Source: Onchocerca lupi
Lineage: Eukaryota > Nematoda > Chromadorea > Rhabditida > Onchocercidae
Assembly (NCBI GenBank): GCA_028564675.1
Contig: JAOVVO010000334.1
Location: 1-64,000 of the forward strand
Reading direction: 5' to 3'
Length of the DNA stretch: 64,000 nucleotides
Position numbers and translations under genes: made by a program. The notes under the pieces are model-generated. The model saw only the letters and a list, made by a program, of their open reading frames with translations. It made no database searches and had not been told where the DNA came from. Below, in pieces: positions 50,826-61,342 of this stretch (positions within the stretch are counted from its first letter, which is position 1; each line of letters starts with the position of its first letter).

Positions 50826-53748
50826 CTATGAGAAAATAATAGATGTGAGCATAAATAAAATGGAGTGAATGAGGCATATTGATGGACAAGTGGAAGAATT
50901 CAGCGAATGACTTTCTGGTACAGTACTATCTACAGCAGCAGCATGCTTATTGACTGCTTCAGGAACTAGGATATTTTCTCCGGCTGTTCCACTGACTACG
51001 CCTTCATGATTTACCACTGAGGCTTGTCCTGGCCCAGCCACCTCATCAAGTTGCGGAATACTGCAGTCAAAATCGCAAGAATGCAACTTATCTGCATGTA
51101 AACCCTGAAAGGAAAACGAACATCCTGACCGCAATGTCGGATGAAATCATCAAATGTTGAAAAATAGTCTTCCCTATTTTTATAACTAAATTCGTTATTT
51201 AAGATTTTGATATATAACCTTGAACATATTTCTCAAGCTTTTACACATGATTAGTTGTGCACTTTCTGATTGACAAATTCCTTTCATTGCGCTGATATAT
51301 TCTTGCAATTTATTGTTTACTTCTTGGCAAACCTGAAAAACCCATCGTAAATTGACAAGCAAAATTTTTTTTATCGAACTGACACTTGAATCAAGCAAAA
51401 GATTAAAGTTTGCAGTTATTTATATTTTATGTTTCTTCCGCATATGCCGCTTTCTCTTATTAGATTTGCTGCAATCTCAAACATCTATTGATCCACAAAA
51501 ATGTTAACCTGATCATCAGGATGTTCCAGAAACTTCTCGGATAAATAGGATCCAGCGCTAAGTGTCATTTCACCAATTCGTTCTTCCGTTAAGCATTCAC
51601 GATGTTCCTTCAGTATTTTCTGTCCTTCCTGTAAAGAAATACCAATAAAATCCATCTAAAACATATTCGGAGCTAAATGAAAGAAAATTAAATCCAAAAC
51701 TCCTGTGTGTTTATTTAATACAAAATAAAAAACTAGTTTAAAAACAGTAGTGTTCTAAATAAAAACAACTGATTTTTTTATATAAAAAAAATTTGGTTAA
51801 ATGACAATTTTGCTATTCTATTTTTTTTTCTTTTTTTTATATACAAACAAACCAAACTATACCAGAAATTAAGTAACTAACCCGTGAACAAGCATAGGTC
51901 AAGAGGTAATAACTCTTCAAAAAGCTGCCTGAATTTTTTCGATGTATCAACAGATCGCTTACTGTGTTTGAAGCAGCAACAATTTCATTATGTTCACACT
52001 CATGCTTGATTGGTCCAGCATCCTGAAGATGTTGCTTTCTAATAAATGCAATCCGAAATGAAATATATCGTAATCATAAACATCATAATCATTATCATAA
52101 TCTCTTCTTTTGACCTGTTAGATAATAGGCCTTTTTCTGTCAGAACTTTTTTTCTTTTGGCGGAGCAAGGATCTATGCTCATTCCTTTTTTCTTCTCCGA
52201 ACAAACAATGAATACAGCTCTTCAATATGGTATTATAAATATCTATTCAATTGATAGATTCAATTAAAATAACATTTTTTCAAATCGATCGAATACGTAA
52301 ATTAAATATGCCGCCCTGTTATATATATATTTCAATAAATAGAAGATCAGCCTATATGCAAAGCGTGTAATAAAAAAGGCAATGAAAGTTGTTGACAAAT
52401 TTCCTATCGAAACTACAAAGTATTCAAGTTATCTTCCAAACTACAAGCATAATATCAAATGAGTGATATGCTGCACCGCTTTCTACAGTAACTGTCAGAA
52501 TGATTTTCGAAATCAAAATAGCTTAAGACATTTTGAAACAGTGAAATTTCAAGTATCACAACATCTAAACCACAGTGATTCAGAATCCTAGCTAATCTTA
52601 ATTCGCATCATGATTTGGGATCTAATCGGATTAAACTGCAAATTAGTATAATGAACATGCTATTTATGCGAATTTGAAGTACATCCGATGTTATAGCAGG
52701 GAAGAAGCAGCGTCTATTTTTTAAGTAGAATAGGTATTTATTATTAAGAACTAAGCAGTAGTCATTCGACAGCTACAATAAATTCACCTATCCATACCTT
52801 TTTATTCTCTGATAAGTTACTTTACAATTCAGGATAATAACTTATAAATATACACAACTAAAGATAATTGCAGCTTGAATGCATAATTAGCTAATTGCTC
52901 TATCTTTGGCATCGTCTCACATAGTCAATTAGACCAGAATCCATTTTGTTGATACTGCAATTAACTAATATTATTTACCTATTTTTGTTAATGAACTAAT
53001 CGATCTCCTTTATACCTTTACTTCTTTCTCTCATGCAATAAACGTTTCGTTTTCAAAAAAAAAGAAGAAAAAAAATTATGAAATATTTTATTGAAAATAG
53101 TTTCTAAGGACATCATTCATGTGTGCTTTCTTGCCTTTCATAAAAATCTTGTTTTTCCGAAGTATTCAGAAAATTAATTTATTAATTCTTGAAGTTGAAT
53201 TCAAAGGATATGTGCTATTGCTGCATCATGCGCGAAAGTATGAAAATCTTGAGGAATATAAGAAGAGCTATTCTAAAGATTCTATAATGATGAATGCAGT
53301 CTACTTCTAGCTACAGAACATTTTCCTGGAGGATCCGGCCGAGGATTGTAAAAGTAAAACAATCAGAGCTTACTTTGATACATAAATCGAGCTGCCTTAG
53401 ATGCTCACATTGATTTTCATTGATTGTAACAACATTATCTTTTAGTTCATATAATGTCCATGCCCACTCATCCAGAATATTTATGAAACACTTCACCAAT
53501 ATTATATAATCGCATATCTTCAAACAGTTGAGGATAAACTGTCATTTCATAAATTTCGATTCAAATCCTCAGAAATCATCAAAAAATGCAGTCTTCGTTG
53601 TCTTTTCTTAATATTCGTATTACTATTAGGAGTTCAGAAATGGAAAATGAATCCACTTTAGACTTAAAAATTCTAATGCAAAATAACTAACTTGTTCTGT
53701 ACTTGTGATATTGCTTAATAATAGCAGTACAGAAAATTCAAATTTCAT
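50826..53748 (-). CDS. Secreted cysteine-rich protein with signal peptide and GPI-type C-terminus
   Basis: Six phase-0 exons: 53748-53692, 53538-53374, 52022-51882, 51628-51509, 51332-51219, 51104-50826, giving 291 residues. Exon 1 encodes exactly a signal peptide (MKFEFSVLLLLSNITSTEQ). Exons 2-5 hold spaced cysteines (for example NCLKIC, VKC, NQCEHLRQLDLC, HEC, YAC, REC, VCQE, GIC, IMC) in a helical, charged context; exon 6 starts with HSCDFDC. After a Ser/Thr/Val-rich linker the protein ends in a hydrophobic tail (ICLIHSILFMLTSIIFS) without charged residues, as in GPI-anchored proteins. Cysteine spacing and helical character recall the nematode DUF19-type secreted proteins, but this assignment is tentative and no function is claimed. 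Every intron keeps phase 0, so exons look like modular additions. The third exon is preceded by a 1.35-kb intron. Confidence 0.85.
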
Positions 53749-54973
53749 CGAAAAACGCTCAAATTTGCTGACAACTCGTAACAAGCCGCAATAATATTGG
53801 CCAGATTGATTGGATCTTCACCGAATCTCCGCAGAATTTTTTAGAAATTCATCTAAGCCTTGACTTTAAAAAATGCTTGTTGCTGCTAAATAAGCGAGGA
53901 ACAATTACCAAATTTTATCTGCAACATAGTTGAATTTAATTTGCAATTCACAATAATTATTTCAAAAGATATCTGTCAAATAAATTTCGATTTAAAATTT
54001 CTAAAATTACTCCAGATTTTCAAAAATTGCTTCAGTGACCGACGATAAGACATTATTATCATGGCAAAAAAAAATTACTTTTAACAAATAAGTAAGCGAT
54101 TTTTTCAGCTAATTCGTTATTTTCAGAATGTAAGAAGTTCTAAATAAAAAATTTAGAAAAAAAAATCCAACAGAGCTGACAGACTAGGAAAATCAACCAA
54201 ACAATAGAAAAACTGAAGACAGGGAACAAAACAACAGGGAGTTCTTAAAGGGAATATATCGACCGATATCTCAGTGTAGTACGAAAAGTACGAAGGAGAT
54301 AAAGACTTGTGGTCAATACTCTCCAGCGAAGGCAGTTGCTCATTCTTAAGAAAACTAAAAATGGAACTTGCCTGATAATCATATACAGATTATGCATCAT
54401 GTAAAGATAAAACATAAATTTACTGACTTCAATCAGCAGTAACAAAAATGATGCACAATATGGCTGTTACCGATATATTTAGAATTCTAATGTCTGCATT
54501 CTTCAAAAAAAAAAGAAACCAAAGAACGTATTCAAGAGTATGTTTCAAATCAATCAAATTTATTGAACCAGTTTTGAATTCCTGCAGTTTTTTTCATAAA
54601 TTCTGTTATATCAATAAAAAGTCATTTTGAAGCATAAAAGTATTCATGCATTTTAAAACAAGAGAATGAACGACTTAAGATGCGTAGCATGAAACTTGAT
54701 CTGTGATCAATGAAACAAAATATAATCGCTAAGAAACTTGCAGATTTTAGTGTAGCTAAAATGACCCAAGACGCAGATTGGCCTAGTATTTGATGAGCAG
54801 TGCCAGTAATCAAACATTGAGAAATGGTTAGCAATTGCGCAAAGACAGATGGCAAATATGTTGATTAACTATATCAAAAGTTAATTAGTCTGCAAAAGGA
54901 ACAAATTACAGAAAGTAATTGGTACATACCTACAGGACCCTTTTAGTGCTGTTTTATGCATAAGGAAACTTCA

Positions 54974-55287
54974 GATTTTCTAATAAATTTCGAAAAATCT
55001 TCATTCTTCGAGATTTTTTCTAAACTCTCTCCCTTTCTCTCCTTTAGTTTCCTTCGGAATCGTCGGATGAAAACTTCATGATTTAAATTTTTGATGAATA
55101 ATTTGATGAGAGAAAAGAAAAAAGGGAGGAAAAAAAAAAGATGATTTCTGAACTCTTCCTTTCTTTTTTCTTTTTTCTCATCAAATTATTCATCTATCAA
55201 AAATTTAAATCAAATAGTTTTCATCCGATGATTTAGAACAGTTTAGAAAAAATTTCGAACAATGATTTCCGAAAGTTATTAGAAAAG
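54974..55287. mobile_element. Fold-back (long inverted repeat) element, possible MITE
   Basis: The left arm core (55061 to about 55129) is matched in reverse complement by the right arm core (about 55157-55230): GTCGGATGAAAACT, GATTTAAATTTTTGAT, GAATAATTTGATGAGA and a purine-rich tract all recur inverted. Weaker matching continues outward (TTTTCTAATAA and TTTTTTCTAAACT in the left flank against their complements on the right), so the whole palindrome spans about 310 bp with a short loop near 55,130-55,155. It has no coding capacity. A transcript would fold into a long hairpin. Confidence 0.7.
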
Positions 55288-56249
55288 TCAAGTGATTTCT
55301 TTTCTTAAAGAATCACTTTTCTACACCATTCTTTGGACGCATACGGAAAGAATCCATTCGGAAAAGGCTAAGTGGAATTTCTTTCTTTTTTCATGTGATA
55401 TAAAAATTTGCTGGAAAATAACTCAAATAAGAGAGAAATATAATAAGAAACCTTTCTGAATTAAGTTTTGAATGTTGAATTATACGTTTTTCGCGTGAAA
55501 AGAGACGAAGTCTCCTAGAAATTCGTGTTTTCACCGAGTGGTACGAAGCATAGCTGAAGCGAATGATGTGTCTAACCGGGTCTTGACGATTCAGTTTATC
55601 TTTCCGAAACTTCCTGAAAAATTTTCGGAAAATCAGCCAGTACTTTGTTCTTAAGCATTATCTGTTTTGCTAAAGCTATATTAATCTTTTGCAACGGTTT
55701 TTGCGACTGCGTTTAACATCATTGTCGTCTAGATTAATTTTCAAAATAACACTTGAATGGCGACAAAATGCAACTTATAAAAGAGAAATGAAGAAACATG
55801 ATTAAGGACTGGACTTCAAACTCCTAATTCGCAGCATCGAAGAACATGTTCAACAGTATAAGAGAGATCCTTGAAAGATACATTTGTGCTATTAGCCATC
55901 AATTTGCTATCGACGACTATTTTTAATGAGAGGAATAATATAGTTTAGGAATTTTCTCTACTGAGCTGTAAAGCAAAGACCGACTGTTTGTTGATGTTGA
56001 CTCTTCTATTTGTTAGAAATGTTTCATTCATGAGGGTTCATGGTCTCCAAATCATTTCTAATCATGTATAAATTAAATTTTGGAAGAGTAATCATAAAAT
56101 CTTTAAAAATATAAAATAAGCTAGAAATTCTGAACAAAAGACTTGTTTATTGGTTGGCTTTTTCGAAAAACAATGCTAGCAAAACTTACGGAGAAGTGTA
56201 ACAGTAAATTACAATCAAACTAATGTAAAATATGTTGAAAAAATGCGCC

Positions 56250-56438
56250 CATTCAATTTAAATGCTCAATGCTTCAATTAAGCAATTAGAAATAAAGGCA
56301 TTGCGATTTAATCCAACCAGAAATCAACATTGCTTGTCAGAAGGATAATCTAACTTAGATAAAAGTCCACTCAACTCAAACGCTTAATGTTTTCATCAAG
56401 CAATTAGAAATAAAGGCATTAACGATATAATCCAACTA
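56250..56438. repeat. Imperfect direct duplication, about 118-bp spacing
   Basis: The phrase AAGCAATTAGAAATAAAGGC, with flanking similarity of about 70 bp, occurs at about 56250-56318 and again at about 56368-56438. The two copies differ by scattered substitutions. Confidence 0.75.
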
Positions 56439-57494
56439 ATGTTTGAAATAACTTCATTAATAATATACGGTACTTCGTGAAATTCATTTTTCATTTCGAA
56501 AAGAAAAGGAAAAAAATGAAAGAAAATAGAAATTTCGGTAGATTCTAGTGGGCTAAGTTGAGACAATGCAACTTATCGGAGGAAATAGAATTGATAATGT
56601 GAGGAACTTCCGCTTCAATAATCTTTGCAACAATTAATAAAGAAAAGTTGTGTGAGAAAAATGTTTATTTTGTGCGAAAGTGATAGCGAAGATCGAAATG
56701 ACATCGACGTCGATTTCCTGCTGATGCAAATAAGCGATCATACTGCATAGGAACAAATTTTTTTGCTGTCATAAATAACTTTGTTTTGCAGTTGGTAAAA
56801 TCTAAAAGTTCAACAGCAAGTCTCAGGACGAGGCTCTCAAGAATGCCAACTACAAACACAGCATAGGAGATACCTTGATGCCAGAGCTTTTCTCCATATA
56901 TTTAGACATCGTAAGATCGACCAATGAAAGGTCAATCCATGAAAGCGTTTTGCACCAGCCTAGTCATAGGTCCTAATGACTTCACTTTTACAGCCAACAA
57001 AACCATTTTAACTTCATTTATCTAAGTAACTGCGACAATGAGTGTGTTCATGATTAAGCTGCAGGCTTTCATTTACACTAAAATTCCTCATAATTACATA
57101 CAAAACTAGCATAACCAAAAGTGACATGCTAATTGATCACCAATGCTTCCTCTTCAATTTCATAATTTTAAAGAATCTTATCTGCATTTATGCTTTATTC
57201 ATTTCCGGGGTCATTGAAACAAAGAAAAAAAAGAGAATGTCGAAAAAAGAGAATATTACTGCCTGAGTAAGCTTAATAAAGATAAAGTAGACTGTTGAGG
57301 AACAGGAATAAACTGTTTATGACTAAAAATATAATAATATGAAACTCTGAAAAAGGAGATTAAAAAATTATTCATTTTTGGGGCCCAAGCGATAACATAG
57401 GATCAGGAATCACACACAAATTGTATCTAAGCGAAAACTGGAGAATCATCGATTAGAAAACACCGGTTAGGTAATGATTAAAATTAGGGAGAAA

Positions 57495-57608
57495 TCATTG
57501 ATTATCTCGTTAATTTACGGAGCAATAGTGCGTGAACCAAATATGAACATTTCATTGATTATCTCGTTAATTTACGGAGCAATAGTGCGTGAACCAAATA
57601 TGAACATT
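57495..57608. repeat. Perfect tandem duplication of 57 bp
   Basis: 57495-57551 and 57552-57608 are identical over the whole 57-bp unit, which starts TCATTGATTATCTCGTTAAT. The absence of any difference points to a very recent duplication or an assembly artefact. Confidence 0.95.
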
Positions 57609-58699
57609 AACATGACCAAAAAAAAAAAAAAGTTACAAAAATAGAATACCGGAAACATTGCAAAAGATAGCGCACGTTATAAAAACATGATAACAAATGA
57701 GAAAGGAGATAGAAAGCATAAATGATATAAAATACTTTAAGATTTTAGAATCAAAATGATATATTCCGGATATCATTGTAGTTAAAAGAATTATCAGCAA
57801 ATTAACTGATATCGCTATATCACAAGATGACAAAGTAAAAAAAAGGACACGAAAAGATCACAAAGTATGATTAAGATTTGAAGCCTAAAAAATATGATAA
57901 AAGAATTCTTATGCGATGCTAGGAACGATGCTAGGAACATTGATGCAATCCCAATGAATATGGAAAATCTGGAAACAAACCAACCGCATCTAAAAAAACT
58001 AAAAAAAATTCCAGTCGGCCCATCGGTCTCTGATAAAGACTGAAGTGTTCGGTATCTGCCTGAAACTTCTTGTAGATCACGACATACTAGTTAATCCGAA
58101 CAGTGTTGCACTGTTGGTAGCAAGTTGCAAGTTCCTGTAAGCAAACAAATTGAAGGAGATTTCGAAGAAATCAGATTTATTCAAATGGTCTAGCAGTTTG
58201 AAGTTCATTTATTTAGCAAAAAGATGAACAAGTATGTCTGATGCATGAGCAAAATCCGGCAATATATGCATGCAGAAAAATGAAGAATCAACGTTTATTG
58301 CGACAAGACAAAAGTTGAAGACGTTTAATAAGGCGTGATGAGATAAAATGATTATTAGATGATTGGTATGATGAGTGGTATCATAAGCTTCTTTCATCAA
58401 GTTAGCATGAGGCCCTATAACGTCAAGCTAGTAAGACAGTTCGAATAAGTATCAATTCATCTTGATTTCCAGAAAATTTTAAGTTCAGAAGATTATTAAA
58501 ATTTCGACTTATGTGCTGGGAATCAATAAACAATTTTGTGATTGCCTTCTAGTAATGTTTTCAAGGCACACATATTATGATTTACTATTGCTAATATGCG
58601 ATGGATAAATAATATGAGATTCTATAATCCACCCATTACTTCATGCTGTTGTGATAATTTATTTTCTTGGTCACCATTAGAATGTTCGAATTCTAAGCG

Positions 58700-59017
58700 A
58701 TGTCTCGGCGTAAAGGTAAATCCCGGAAAGGACCACGTCGAGAGATTGCTAAGCAAAAATTTCAAAAGAAGTTTCGAAAAAAAAATGAGCTACTTCTTAG
58801 ATGTAACACCATGAAGAAACTTCAAACGAAGTTTCAGAAAGTTTCAAGAAAGTTAAATGAAATGTTTCGTATGATAATGGGATGGAATTCATGGATACTG
58901 AAATTTATTGGACGCTTTGTAGTTTATTCTGTCACTTATAGTATAATGGTTGTATTATTTATTTCTGTATGTTTTGCTGTCTTTGTTTTTATTTACACTT
59001 ACTTTAGCAATATATAG
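58700..59017 (+). CDS. Possible small basic, tail-membrane protein (unrecognised)
   Basis: A single uninterrupted frame of 105 residues begins at an ATG preceded by an acceptor-like TTCTAAG. The N-terminal half is very basic and helix-forming (SRRKGKSRKGPRREIAK; repeats of KFQKKFRKK and KFQKVSRKLNE type). The C-terminal 35 residues form a hydrophobic membrane segment (VVYSVTYSIMVVLFISVCF). Overlapping AATAAA signals follow from 59028, 11 bp after the stop. The start is locally GC-richer than its surroundings. No family is recognised. A chance open frame of this length is possible in AT-rich DNA; the ordered basic-then-membrane layout and the poly(A) signal are the only support. Confidence 0.35.
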   Translation: MSRRKGKSRKGPRREIAKQKFQKKFRKKNELLLRCNTMKKLQTKFQKVSRKLNEMFRMIMGWNSWILKFIGRFVVYSVTYSIMVVLFISVCFAVFVFIYTYFSNI

Positions 59018-60023
59018 TACCTTTCAAAATAAAAATAAAACGATTTTTAGTTTTCTCAAAAAAATAAAAAATTAGAATGATATAAAAGAAATTGAATGTA
59101 AAGTTTGTTGAAAAATGAATATCGTGCATGTTTATTCAGCCAAAAGTTAAGGGAATATTATTCAAAATTAATAGACTTTGCAATATTTCTATTCACTTTT
59201 TAACAAATAATTTGAGTTTAACCTTCTATCAGCAACTGAAGCAGATATTTGATATAGAATTATGGAATATGTAAGAAAACTTAGCTGCGCATAAGTTGCT
59301 TTTTGAACAAAACATTGAAGATAATAGAATAGTGCAAATAAGTTGTTATGTAATGACTGTAATTTGAGCAGTTTCTAAAGTTATTAAATCATAGCTGTTG
59401 TTTTCCCTCTTTTTATAATTGTTTTTTTTTTTTTTCATTCATAATTGTTTTGATAAGTGAGATTTTATAAAACAAAAAGGGAAAAAGAGTTTCAAATAAT
59501 AAAATCGATGCCATCGACTGGAAACTTCAAACTAGATCATCGTGGTAATGAAAGGATTGAGAACAACAACTTGAAAGTTTAATTTCAAGATTTTTAGAAT
59601 GCAGGAATTAACTCAAAAATGGCAAAAATTTCAAAATTCAAGCAAAATTTGAAGCTAAGGAAAAGGTTAGTTAATGGATTTGTTGCTAAAAAGTAGATTG
59701 GTAAGGGAATGAGTGTGAACTGATTATAAATAGTTATATATATAATTGAATGGAGCGATGAACGATGAAGATGAAAAACAAAAGAGTTCTTAGTTTATTA
59801 GAATTACAAATGTTTACACTTCTAATCTCTGGAGTAACCAACAGAGGTATGTTGTTCTAGTTTCTGATCAATGAGATTATAACAGTAAACGTTAGTAAGA
59901 CTATTTATTTATAGTAATGTCATTTTCAATTAAAGGTAACGACTGTCGTGGAAATTTGGTTGTGACGATATTCTTAGGATTGATTGTGGTCAAACAAGTT
60001 GATAGCAGGAAAAATTTATTCGT

Positions 60024-60100
60024 TCGTAATAGTAATAGCAATAGTAAATGCAATAATAATGGTAAAGGCAATAATAATAGTAAAGGTAGAAAGAGTAACA
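60024..60100. repeat. Degenerate AAT/AGT trinucleotide repeat
   Basis: A run of (A/G)NT and GGTAAA triplets (AGTAATAGCAATAGTAAAT and similar). It opens a Ser/Asn/Gly/Lys frame that is best explained by the repeat itself, not by coding. Confidence 0.75.
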
Positions 60101-60150
60101 GTTATAAGTAGAAGTAAAAAGGGAAAGGTGAAATGTAGAAGTAAAGGCGC

Positions 60151-60210
60151 AACCGTGATGATTTGCAAGCGTAAAATGATAACAGTGATGATTTGTAAGC
60201 GAGATACAAG
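60151..60210. repeat. 30-bp tandem duplication
   Basis: Two adjacent 30-bp units sharing GTGATGATTTG(C/T)AAGCG lie at 60151-60180 and 60181-60210, just upstream of the dispersed repeat copy. Confidence 0.75.
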
Positions 60211-60253
60211 CTTATATTTCCTAAGTAGTGGAAGTGGTTTTTATTAACCAGCA

Positions 60254-60590
60254 GAATACAAAAGTGGATAACAGTTTTCTCATGCTATGGAGAAGATGGT
60301 TGCATGAGAAATACATTTTTTTGTTATAGATTAGCAAACAGATGTGCATAATTATCCATGTTAAAATGAATACAAATTAGATAACGGATTCATCTCTCAA
60401 TGTGGGAAAACGTTGTAAATTTGCATAATGAGATAAATCCTTTATCTAAGAGATACCTTATAAAAAATAATTTTACCAGATGTTCATGATAAGGATGCAA
60501 CAGATGTTTAAGATTATAATCTAAAGAAATTTACATAACTATCCAAATGGAATAAATTTTTATAGTGTAAGTAAATTGAGATAAAAAGTT
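60254..60590 (+). repeat. Dispersed repeat with two hairpins, copy 2
   Basis: Second copy of the element at 38323-38661, same orientation. Hairpin 1 is a perfect 10-bp stem here: TTTCTCATGC (60276-60285) with GCATGAGAAA (60302-60311). Hairpin 2 pairs GATAACGGATTCATCTC (60380-60396) with GAGATAAATCCTTTATC (60430-60446), two mismatches. The segments between hairpins (for example ATTTTACCAGATGTTCA) are also shared. Both stems keep their place although the copies have diverged. Confidence 0.75.
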
Positions 60591-61321
60591 AAAACAAATA
60601 CAAAAATGAAATAATTAATGAATTATGAACCGTGAAAAACATTTTATTTTAGTCTTCGCGACTTTCGCGACAACGACTTTGTGTCACATGATATGCGTGA
60701 TTCCTGATTTCTCATTCGTAAATCATGATAATTGTAGCGGAAGAATCTCTTTTCAATAAATATCAAATTAATTAAACAGCAGGCAATTATTCACTTTTTG
60801 GAAGCTAACTTATAGTTTTTTATGAATAATAGAATGAAATATTTTTTAATGAAATCATGATCCGTGATTTGTATGATATCTGTACGTGTGTTGATACATT
60901 TTTGATCATCCAGGAGTAAAAAAGTGGAAACGATTTTGAAATATTGTAATTAATCCATTTGGAGCGATACAATTTATAAAAAGTTTTGATGAGTGTTTTT
61001 CTGAAGTTTTTATTACCATAACTTAAATCATACAAATGTTTCATTCTATATCTGTGTGCCATTTTGATTCGTTATTATAAAAAAAATATTCGTTAACAAA
61101 CAGAACGGAAAAGTATGCGAAAAATTACAAGTAGGTAAATGTATAGATGAAACATTATTCAGTACTTTGCGATGTTTCGCTTAACTGTAATATATTAAAA
61201 TTGAAAAAATTTGTTTTCACAAATGCCTACATTTGATGTACCGAGTGTTAACTTGCAGCTAAATAGCAAAAAATAACTAAATGTAATAAAATTTGAAAAA
61301 ATTAAGTACTTTCATTAAATG

Positions 61322-61342
61322 AAAAAAAAAAAAAAAAAAAAA
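61322..61342. repeat. Poly(A) tract, 21 bases
   Basis: Uninterrupted run of 21 A in non-coding sequence, with no recognisable retroelement upstream. Confidence 0.9.

Noticed and set aside
56665..56906. Minus-strand frame of about 79 codons with a hydrophobic start
   Set aside because: No splice acceptor at its 5' end, no initiator ATG in a good context and no neighbouring exon; chance frames of this size are expected in the window.
59917..60247. Asn/Ser/Lys-rich plus-strand open frames
   Set aside because: They follow the degenerate trinucleotide repeat and the 30-bp duplication and have no independent coding evidence.
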